From Onchocerca lupi (taxonomy: Eukaryota; Nematoda; Chromadorea; Rhabditida; Onchocercidae), in contig JAOVVO010000054.1 of NCBI GenBank assembly GCA_028564675.1, positions 152,286-216,285 on the forward strand: DNA of 64,000 nt. Reading direction: 5' to 3'. A program made the position numbers and the translations under genes. Under the pieces are notes generated by a model. It worked only from the letters and a program-made list of their open reading frames with translations. It searched no databases and had not been told where the DNA came from. Below are positions 39,254 through 49,025 of the stretch, in pieces (the first letter of the stretch is position 1; each line of letters starts with the position of its first letter).

Positions 39254-39994
39254 ATGTGTTGTAAGACTCCATCCACAATAGAAACCAAGAATTATTCATA
39301 TGAAGAGAAGCTTTTCGAAAAGTCAGTTTTTCAACGAGATTCTTCAACAGCAGTTTTTCCAGCATCACTGTTAGCAGCAATTCAGTTTCGAAGACGGTTT
39401 CGACAGGAGTAACAGTAGTGATGAAGCAGGAAGAGAACAGCAGTTACGTAAAGGAAATACGACAAGTTAGTGAGCATTCAGACGACTGTTAGTATCTTTT
39501 ATTATCACTAATCGAAGTGACGACTCGATAAATCACCATCCCTGGCAACTGATCGACGCATTCTTCTGTCGATTATTCCGTACTGATGGCATTCCAGAGT
39601 GAACGGTTACATTCAGCAGTTATGCACAGAATGACAATATATTACGATCAGCTGACATCTTTTACAGTTGTCTTCTTAGATTCTGTTCTTTCCAGAAATT
39701 TCCTTCTTCCCACTTCTTCTTCAGTTCTCTTCTCGTAGAAATGCTGCTCGTTTAAGGAAGAAATGGTCGGAGGAAGACTTGCCAGAAAGTCCCGACAAAT
39801 CCTTTTCATCTATACATCCTTCCCGCTCATTTACTTCTGTAAGCAATGATTCCGCTGCTATACTTCCTCCTTTTAGAGCGCCGATTACTCAGTCCAATTC
39901 ACTGCATTCCTTGATGCTACCTACCGCGTCATCCTGCCAGTTTATGAAATCCTCAATGCTACCTTACCACAGATATATTGTAATGAGGCCGTAG
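39254..39994 (+). CDS. Possible two-exon gene for a basic, Ser-rich protein of unknown function
   Basis: An ATG at 39,254 opens a frame to 39,408 that ends in a basic run (FRRRFRQ). A GTAACA donor there and the acceptor TTCTCTTCTCGTAG at 39,738 join it in phase to 39,739-39,994, giving about 136 residues. The product starts MCCKTPSTIETKNYSYEEKL, has the very basic junction FRRRFRQENAARLRKKW followed by acidic SEEDLPESPDK, then a Ser/Pro-rich tail ending YIVMRP. Composition and codon use look coding, and the region is markedly less AT-rich than its left flank. There is no signal peptide, membrane segment or known domain. It could also be the 3' end of a longer gene, or 5' sequence of the adjacent PCMT gene. 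I do not recognise it. Confidence 0.4.
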
Positions 39995-40237
39995 ACGAGA
40001 GGATGCAGAATGTGAGAAAAGAGTGAGTTCAGATCGCTGAGGAGAGAATGAAAGAAGAAAAGGAAGTGTTAGCTTATGTGTATTCGAGAAGAAGAGAAAT
40101 GAAGCATAGAAAGGGAGATAGATGTAAGGAGTTTCTAATTTGAAATCTAAAGTTGGTTGATGGTGGTGGGTTGTTGTTATCTCTAGGTTGCACTCTACTC
40201 TATCATTGTTATTATTAGGTGTGCTGGGTGTTGGTGT

Positions 40238-42167
40238 ATGCCATCGATGTGTCCTCAGTTCCGCTGCTTACTTCTGCTAATTATTACAAACTGTATGCTA
40301 CTGGTTGTGTTTGCTTCAACAGTTCATTGTGATAGCTCAAAGGATAAGGGTTACTGCAGCGAGGAAGAGAGCACTGATCTAGAAGAGTCCATTAAATCTA
40401 CTTCTGCAGCAAATATTGAACAAGAGGGTGCAAATTTACAACATTCAGAAAGAGAGGAAGCAATAAAATCCAGAAAAATGAAGATCTTCGAGGGTGCAAC
40501 ACGACTGCTAGCTCGTAACATAAGAAACGCTATGGCTTGGATGTCCGGTGCTGATTCGAATGTTGATTTAGTCAACAATTTGCAAAGTAATTATTGCTTT
40601 TCACTTTCAACGCTGAGAAATGCTATCGTACTTCATCACTGTGCACCGAAAAAGAAAAATACTTGCCTGCCGGGGGATTGACAGCGTAATTAACTGACAA
40701 CTGACAACAAGTCGATCTGACAGTTGCATTTGTTATGATTAATACTGTCATACATATCACAGTTACTGTAGTTCATTTCTTTGATATAATAATAATATAG
40801 CAATTTCCAGACAATAATTTATTCAAGGACGAACGTGTAAGAGATGCCATGTTGAAAGTGGATCGAGGTGATTTCGCACCCGTAACGCCGTATGGCGATC
40901 ATCCGGTTTCGATCGGTCATGGTGCTACGATCAGCGCTCCACATATGGTAATTATCATTTTGTTTCTCGTTAATTAGAAAAAAAAAAAACCTAACGGCTA
41001 TTTGTTGTGTTGTTTGTATTCAATAATATATGAAAAATTATTTTTTAAAGAAAAATTGATATTCGCACTTTTTTTTTTTTTTTGATGTTCAATTAAAAGT
41101 ATTTCTAAAAACCAGTGGTTGAGTCTGATGAAAAGTTTCAACAGTCAAAATTAAGAAGAAAGTAACTTTTAGCATGCATCTTCTCTGGAGCTTCTGAAGG
41201 ATCATCTCAGAGAAGGGAATCGAGCACTAGACGTAGGATCAGGTTCCGGTTATTTAACAGCATGTATGGCAATAATGGTTAGCTTGCAGTTCTTGTACAT
41301 ATGTACATCATATCGTGTTACACCAAAGAAAATTATGTTGAGAATACTAATAGTTTTTAAAGATTATAGACATTTTTGTACTGTCCATTAATAGATCTGT
41401 TTAGTAGTGTTTTTAGGTTGGTAAAACAGGAAAAGTAGTTGGTATAGACCATATCCAAGCTCTGGTGGATGATTCAAGGCGCAATATCAGGAAACATCAT
41501 GAGGATTTATTGACTGATCGCCGCATAATTCTTATGAAAGGAGATGGTAGGAAAGGTTATGAAAAAGAGGCACCCTATAGTGCTATTCATGTTGGAGCTG
41601 CTGCACCTGAAATCCCTGATGAGGTTATTTTTACTTAATTTAAATATTAAAACAACACAGCTGAATGATTGAATCTTAATTCGTTTATTTTGAACTGAAT
41701 TTTATTTACTTTTTTTAAACCGCATGCTCCTTAGTCACTTCTGAAAATATTTCAAGATTAGTATACGCATAGTTCAAGACCGTTGAGCAAATCTTAAATT
41801 TTAAAAATGTTTAGTATCTCGATCTATATTTTACCCTAAAATATTAAAGATCGAGATGGTCTTACTTTAAATAAGAAGTTTGCGGGTAAATAAATAATAT
41901 AGAAACTAGTTTCATTTATTTGCTCGAATTTATAATCTCTGTGACTATAATTATATTGGATACAACTTTTTTGAAATGAAAATAGCATTGTAGTTAATAG
42001 AGCAGCTTGCTAAAGGTGGAAGGATGTTAATTCCGGTCGGTCCCGAAGGTGGCCCTCAACGATTTGTACAGGTCGACAAAGATGCAGATGGAAATGTGAC
42101 GCAAAAAAGCTTAATGGGTGTAATCTATGTCCCCTTAACAGATGAACAGCATCAGCTTCACAACTGA
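40238..42167 (+). CDS. PCMT1: Protein-L-isoaspartate (D-aspartate) O-methyltransferase with a secretory-type N-terminal extension
   Basis: PCMT methylates isoaspartyl residues with S-adenosylmethionine to start repair of aged proteins. Exons 40238-40586, 40811-40947, 41173-41277, 41417-41623 and 41994-42167 encode 323 residues. From residue 99 the protein matches the usual 227-residue enzyme end to end: MAWMSG, then IGHGATISAPHMHA, the SAM-binding LDVGSGSGY (181-189), GKVVGIDHI, SAIHVGAAAPEIPD, GGRMLIPVGPEGG and LMGVIYVPLTDE. The first 98 residues are extra. Residues about 10-31 (CLLLLIITNCMLLVVFASTVHC) look like a cleavable signal peptide, followed by an acidic Ser/Glu-rich spacer. The extension shares an uninterrupted exon with the MAWMSG start. 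Internal Met81 and Met99 could give a conventional cytosolic form. An acceptor at 40,217-40,218 precedes the first ATG. Confidence 0.92.
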
Positions 42168-43181
42168 AGAGGAAGTAGGTTGAACTTTTGTGCTTCTGGG
42201 CTATTTCAGTTGAGAACTAGTCACGGATATCTTAAACAGATAATCTTTTTCAGTTATAATTGAAAAATGGATTTTTTGAGTTCTCTGAAAAAAAAAAAAA
42301 AAACTTAGTCCCAAGGCCGCATGAAATTTTCTACAGGAAAAGTCTTTCTATTTCTTTCTATTATAAATTTGTTTCAATAAAAAAGAAATGTTTTCCATTT
42401 TCCTAGACATTCAGACTATATTTTTTAGGTCATTTACATATGGGAAAACATTTTCTAAAACATGGGAATTCCAACTGCATTGTATATCGAAAGGGAACTA
42501 CGCTGGATAAGGATGAAAGCAAGGGACAGACCACTAAAAATTGAGTTTTTAGTGAAAAGGAAGATTTACCGCAAGCGCGGAATGGTTTTATTTGTGGTAT
42601 TTAGATAGATTATTAGTTTTGATTCGTGTAACAAGCTTGAATAATTCTGATTGTACTTGTGAATCCTTCACCACGGTATTTTCTATCCGTTCAATTTTTT
42701 CTTATCTAAGGTAGAGCACGGTTGTAATTCCTGTGATGATTCAATTATATTTGTATGTCATTGTAAAATGGCGTATTATTAAAATATACTACGCTAGATT
42801 CAAACTTTACTGCAAAATCAAATAGCCAGCCGCATCTCGATGCTAACAATATGCCTCATCAGAACATCAGAAATTAAAAGTCGTACATGAGCATAAAAAC
42901 AAAAGCTTATCGCATTCTCTGTATGTTAATATTTTCTTTTTGAAACTATAAGTTATGTTTCATGGAATGAACATAACAAACTTATTGTTCATGAACATAA
43001 CAAATTTATTGTTCAGATATTACAAGGATCAGTACTACAAGGGATCTAACGACGGAGAACAAAATATTTTTAACTGCTGTTGCATAACCATAACAGCCAA
43101 CATAAACAAAAATAAAAATAAATGGTTGTTAGTCTAGTTTGCAATGTTGTACACAGCTGATTTTGTCAGACATACCACTGA
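42168..43181. other. Convergent 3' flanks of PCMT and the RNA helicase
   Basis: About 1 kb of AT-rich sequence between two convergent genes. AATAAA at 42,377-42,382 could serve PCMT polyadenylation. A short direct repeat (TTGTTCATGAACATAACAAA-like units, 42,965-43,015) is present. No gene was recognised. Confidence 0.45.
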
Positions 43182-46100
43182 TTAGAATTTTCTGAAACAA
43201 ACCCGAGATAAATTAGACATACGGGAAATCTAATCAAATCAGCAACGAATAGAGGCATCTTATAAATGATATTTCCCACTAATGATTTTTCCAGAAATAG
43301 TCAGTTTGAGCTATTGATAAAAAAAAGAAAAAAACAAACCCTTTGGACGACTTTGCGGAACGTCTATTATTAGCAAGTTCCAGTAAATCTGAGGGAACTG
43401 TTTGTTTGGCTTCTTTCAAAACGTTGACAAGATCATTAGCCATAGACGCGTCGTTCAGTGTGAAAAAGGTGTATGAAGTACCCTAAGAAAGCAATAATGC
43501 AAAATCATATTTAAACTTGCCATTGAAAAAATCGAATTTTGTTTACCTCTTATAAGACGAGTCAAAAGTACGGTTTATAAACATAAATTTATTTTGACTG
43601 GATTAAAGTATTAGGTAAGACACACAGTTTTATTATGGCGAGCAGTTCTTCCGATTCTGTGTATATAATCTTCGATATTTCTTGGACAGTCGAAGTTGAT
43701 GACATATTTAATGTCATTTACATCTGAAACAATTCTCCATAATAAAATATTACATATAAAGATTCAAGGGAATTACTGAAACACAAAACATTAAGATACC
43801 TAAACCGCGAGCAGCAACATCTGTTGCGATTAGGATTGAACATTCACCATTTTTAAAATCTGAAACACAAGGAAAATCATCCAAACATTCCAAACATCAG
43901 TAATAAAGCAGAATTGTGCGGTCATTCAATGCGACAACATAGTTCTACATCGAAATATCGGTCTTCCAGGAAAGACTCATGTAGCTAATCGTCAAAGGAA
44001 GTAATGCGACCGACCCTCCTACTGATCGGCTGTTTACAGTTCTAATAATGAATACAAGAAAATCCTTTTGAAGAAGTGCATATTTAATAAGATACGATAC
44101 AATTCATGTTGAAATCATCGCTTTCATTTTACGAGAGACATTAAAATCACCATTCATAACGAAATTCCGCTCTGTCTGCGATTTATCACCATGTAAGCTC
44201 AAAGCTGGGTATCCCTGCTTGCGCACTAGTCGTGTCAACCAATCCGCCACGCGTTTCATACCAACGAAAATCAACGTCTTGCAATGTTGCTGAATATGTC
44301 AAAGAATATTCTTCATATAATACGAAATAAATTCATTCCATTAATGTTAAAAGAAAATAACTTCAAGAAATGCTATTAAATTTCGAAACAATGCAGAATT
44401 TTGAAAACAACTTCGCCTGACGTTCTGCCTAAGAACTCCAGCAGTTTTTCTTCTTTTTGGTTTTCTTCAACAACCGCGACTAGTTGCTTGATGTTATTAT
44501 TTGCAGCAAGTTTCAGTGATCCAACATTAACAAATATAGGATCAGTTAGAAAATCTTTCGCCAAAGTACGTATTTCCTTCGGCCATGTTGCTGAGAACAT
44601 CAAAGTTTGCCGATCCGGCTAAAAAAAATTATTTTTTAAGGTGTCCTCCAAAAATTGGCTTGAAAATTTTGAAGTCAAATCACTCACTCTAATCATGGAC
44701 ATAATTTTGCGTATTTGTGGTTCGAAACCCATATCCAGCATACGGTCAGCTTCATCTAATACTAGATAAGTGCACCGGTTTAGATTCAAAATACCAGCAA
44801 TTAAGAAATCTAATAAACGACCAGGCGCTGCAGCTAAAATGTCCACTCCTACAAGAAAACAATTTTTTATGTTTAACTATTACGCCATATTTTATCATGG
44901 ATGCAGACAATCCATAAATTTGGACTTTTATTAATTTACTGCTATTAGCTGCTTTAATAAGCTTCTTATCAATCCCTGCAACATATACTAATCAACATTC
45001 TCAACCGCATAATGATGAAAAAGAAATCCTGAGTGTTACTAGTTGGGAAGCAACTGCCTTCTATATAATGATCTATTGATTAGAACAAAGAATATCAGAT
45101 TTTATACACCTCAACCTAAATCCACCTGCACGAATGATTCTAGCCTGCTGATCACGTCCAGAACCACCATAGGCACATGCCACTTTAGAGTGAAAGTTCA
45201 TTGTCATTGAGCTTATCTGTTGCACCAGTTCTCTTGTTGGTGCTAAGATAAGTACCGCGGGACCTCGAATATTTTCTGGCTGTTGTTGGTTTTGCAAATG
45301 CACAATTCCCGGCAAAGTATACTGAAATCTCGAATTGTTAAAAAATTTAAAAAAAAATCATGGAATGGTGACAATATAATAAAGCTCTTCTGCACAGAGA
45401 GGTGTTTGAGTATGCAGAGAAAATATAGTAATATCTGACATAATTGGCTGCAATATTTTTTCCATCTTATTTTTCAAAGATCTTAAAATCAGTTTCAAAC
45501 AAAACAGTACATTTTGTTTAATTTTAATATACTGAATATTTTTCAAATCTGTAAAGTATACAAATCGAATTTATGAACTAACCGCCAAAGTTTTCCCTGA
45601 TCCTGTTCTAGCAATTGAGATCATATCATGTCCGGTTAATGCAACAGGCCAAGATATCGACTGTATTACAGTTGGTTTTTGAAAACACGCCATTTTGAGT
45701 TTTTCCATAACTGCTGGCGGAAAGCCTGCCTCACTGAATTCAAAAATGGGACGAGGAGATGATTTACCCCTTAAAGTGACTTCATTATGCGTAAACCATT
45801 CAGATATTTCCTCCTGAAAAACCAAAGCTTAATTTTGAATTACAATAATCAAATTTGATAAGAATTAACAAACGCATGTTGCAATCCGAACATTTTGAAC
45901 AGGCAATTAAAAGTTGTGACTGTCCACTGCTTGGGTAATGCCTGAAGAGGAAGATTAACCCTCCGCCTGCGACCTTTAATACAATGATTTGATTTAGGCA
46001 CTTCATCGGCCCACATGTGGCATGCACAATCACACATGGTTCCTATATGCCACCATCGGTACACCGATGAGAAGTCGAACCTTCCTCTCAATACTGCATC

Positions 46101-47683
46101 AGGCGATCGTCTACCACTACATCAACCATACTTCTACTACCTGACTTATTCTTTTAGCTAAAAAACTTCCAAGCTTAATTTAATTCTTGCACTATCTATT
46201 GAATTTTAACAAAATAACGAAGTGCTAAGCTACTTAATAAAGAAAAAAAAGTGTAACAGTGCGTTCCAACAAAATTCATACCTCGCTTCTGTTTGTAACT
46301 GAAGGACTTTCCTTATAAAGATTTTTCTTAATTGGGGATAAACTGAGATGCTTGAAATCGACTTTAGGGATTTCGATATCTCTGTTCCAAGATCCTGGAA
46401 ACATCAGCAAACAAATCACGCGCTAAACCGTAAAAATGGTTGAATCCACTATTCGCTGCATGATTACCTATTATAACCAAAAGAAGTGAAATTTTAAACT
46501 GCACACAAACGAATTACATGCATAAAGCTTACCTTCAGAATTTTGAAAGCGATTAGGTAAGACGTTTCTTTGAGTCCATTGTTCTCGAGCTGCAGATCTC
46601 TCATGTCGACGTTGAGTATCAAAAAACCGGTCCAAACCTATGTTACGAGATCGGAAACTACCTGGTCGACGTCCCGCTTCTCGATTCACATCTATCCAAC
46701 TAGAAGTCTTCGGATCGGCAGCTCTGAAATAATATTTGGGTTTGGCAATTGATATTTCATGGCCATTCCCATTATTCTAGTAACTTGCATTACCAACACC
46801 CAATGGGTAAATTTCTGAGGCTCGACACTCTCCACATAAATATACTTCATCTGAGAATAACAGGTAGCACTCAAGGATTATTACTTAATGATAATACTTG
46901 GAGAGTAACATGAGAATCTGCCCGTTTATCTTTAAGTTTCCTTATCTTCCTTATTTGAGAAGTAACAGAAAAACTGCCCTTAGTGATAATTTCTAAAACA
47001 TTTGTTCACTGCATGGTTTTTCCCGACAGTCCTTGCCCACTTGGAGCTATGCCACGATAAGGAATATGCAGTGACCACAACTTTTCCGGACTGCCTCTCG
47101 CCAGGTGTCAACGTATGTCGAAATCATTTACGGTATGGCGGACCGAATGCTCGCCCCAATATATCAAGGACGTTCGATGCTCCGCCAGTGAAGGAGGGAA
47201 TCGGGTGCAGCAAGCTGCAGCCAAACCCACCAACACCACACACCGATTCACACCATCGGGAATCGAACCTTAGATCAAGATTTCATAAACAATTCACAAC
47301 CGAATCAACCATCATAGCTTCTAGTTTGGAAGGATTTTCACCAACACTTCTCATTTTTCTTCACTTTACTAACTCTACATAATACGATTACTCGAATACT
47401 GAATTCGGGATTTATTTCTTCGATGTCAGAAAGGCAGAATCTTAGCTGAAATAATTTGACTGAATGAAATTTAAATGAAATGAAAAAGCAATAACCTGGA
47501 AGGAGACTGTGATTGTTGTAGGAATTCTACGTTCTCTTTATCTTTCTGTCGATCTCTTATGGGTTCACTCGAGGCAATCACTTGAGAGGATGAACAACGT
47601 GCTACCCACACCCGATACAAGTCACCCTTTCTAAACTGTCGCAGCAAAAGACCATACATCGAGTCGCCGCCAAGCAATGACAT
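43182..47683 (-). CDS. DEAD-box RNA helicase, DDX5/DDX17 (p68) type
   Basis: An ATP-dependent RNA helicase of the p68/p72 group, involved in splicing and RNP remodelling. Exons in coding order: 47683-47496, 46723-46533, 46394-46282, 45813-45583, 45321-45126, 44848-44688, 44618-44412, 44289-44151, 43859-43800, 43723-43626, 43482-43340 and 43191-43182, about 578 residues. The N-terminus is Arg-rich (NREAGRRPGSFRSRN). Helicase motifs: Q (CFQKPTVIQ), I ARTGSGKT (232-239), Ia PTREL (269-273), APGR, II DEAD (338-341), III SAT (369-371), IV (KTLIFVG), V (ILIATDVAARGLD) and VI HRIGRTAR (517-524). Slight departures from the consensus are A in place of T in TPGR and LVQQ after PTRE. The C-terminus is short, lacking the RGG-rich tail of many p68 proteins; the last 10-base coding exon is inferred. 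Introns 1 and 3 hold SINE-like insertions. The gene diverges from COG2. Confidence 0.88.
46005..46135 (-). mobile_element. tRNA-derived SINE-like insertion 1, in helicase intron 3
   Basis: On the minus strand, TAGTGGTAGACGATCGC (about 46,104-46,120) is an excellent RNA polymerase III A box / D-arm, and GGTTCGACTTC (46,081-46,071) an excellent B box / T-arm, about 40 bases apart as in a tRNA. No intact tRNA acceptor stem is visible. The sequence continues into a GC-richer non-tRNA body (ATCGGTGTACCGATGGTGGC and on to about 46,005). This is the structure of a tRNA-derived SINE. The ends and any target-site duplication are not resolved. Confidence 0.6.
47010..47345 (-). mobile_element. tRNA-derived SINE-like insertion 2, in helicase intron 1
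   Basis: On the minus strand, GGTTCGATTCC (47,269-47,259) is a near-consensus B box. Upstream, a tRNA-like stretch contains CTATGATGGTTGATTCGG (a weak A box) and CTTGATCTAA just before the B box. Downstream follows a body of about 250 bases, far richer in GC than the intron. Right after the B box it reads CGATGGTGTGAATCGGTG, resembling ATCGGTGTACCGATGGTG after the B box of the copy at 46.0 kb. The 126-codon plus-strand frame here is a by-product of the raised GC. Left boundary is approximate. Confidence 0.5.
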
Positions 47684-49025
47684 CTTCTAGTTCATCCAAA
47701 TCTAATTTGCGATGTCAACATGAGAACTTACTATTAGAATGAAAAAAAGTGATACTGATATTAGTAATATCGCTCGAACTTCAAAATATCATTCTGCAGA
47801 ACTACTCGTTTGCAACAGTGATAAGCAGAAATGATATTAGATTAGGACAGACTAGACAACGTCCGGGAAATTTCAGTTGAGCCAATGTCTTCACTAATAA
47901 AAAGTGGCCTGGAAAAAGCGTGAAAACAACATAATATCGCAAAATCTGCAGCAAATCCCCACATTAACCAATACATTCCAACCAAAGCCTAAGACAATTA
48001 TTTCGGCAGTGAGCCAAAGTTTACGAAATGTGGGAATTTAAATCATTGTCAGAATGCAGCGATAAGAGTATTGATTTGCATGAGATCAGTGTCATGCGGC
48101 ATGCAGCGTAAAACACTCGTGCATGTGCATGTGCAGTCCTTGTTCATAAATTCTGTTGGGTAATTTATGCATTATTGGACATCTTCGATCATTCCCGTCA
48201 GAACAATTCAGATTACAACATTGGCCTATGTCGAATAGAAAAATTGTGTGGTACTGCCATTCCAGTATCCTTCGGTGAATTTCTAAAAAGTATTCTTGCA
48301 ATGATATGTTTACTACTTATAAGCACTTTTAATATTACAAAAATTCGTTTCCAGTGCTGTATTTCTGCTGTCCGTTTATTACACATCCATTGTATCCATG
48401 AATGTTTTGAATTTATCGTTGAAATTGAAAATACGTTATTATTAGAAAGTTATCTTCAATGCTTACTTTGGTTTATTTCTTTAGAAAAGCTTTATAAAAT
48501 TAAGTTACGTTTGGAAAAAAGATAAGTGTCAAATAGTAAAATAATAAATGCTGAATACTGTATTATTTGCTATGATTAATAGGTTCTTTTGCAGATGGGT
48601 ACTGAGCTATCAAAGTTTTGAAATGTTTTAGAATTATTTTTATAAATACTGTAATTAGAAATTGATTTTTCGAGTTACTTCAAGTATTTATTCAGTTTTT
48701 GCATAAAAATATCCATAGATTTTTTGATTTATTAGTGAAATTGTTGCAATAGGATTTATATTTTTCTCTCTTTAAATATCAAGATGAAGAGACATTTTAT
48801 GGATTAATGTCACTTGTTATGTGCAGAATTATAGTAACTTTGAGTTAAGAAAGGAAAGATGGGAAATAATAATAAAAAATATAGCGAAAATAGATTATGA
48901 TGAGATTGGATACCGAAGGGAAATAGCTAAGAAAAATCATATTCAATTCGGGGAATTAAATGAATACTTCGGTGTCGCATATATTAGTCTCTTCCTTACG
49001 ACGTTTCATCCTGTATTTTTCAGAA
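47684..49025. other. Divergent promoter region between the helicase and COG2
   Basis: About 1.3 kb separates the helicase start (-) and COG2 start (+). A 116-codon frame at 48,175-48,525 has no recognisable domain and AT-driven composition. A strong acceptor (TGTATTTTTCAG) ends at 49,023, two bases before the COG2 ATG, the classic nematode trans-splice position. Confidence 0.45.

Noticed and set aside
46016..46120. A functional tRNA gene
   Set aside because: A and B boxes are good, but I cannot pair a seven-base acceptor stem or a normal anticodon arm, and a non-tRNA body follows.
47002..47382. 126-codon plus-strand frame
   Set aside because: It coincides with the GC-rich SINE-like insertion read on the wrong strand.
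48175..48525. 116-codon plus-strand frame between the helicase and COG2
   Set aside because: No domain, biased AT-type composition, no convincing splice partners, and it lies in a divergent promoter region.
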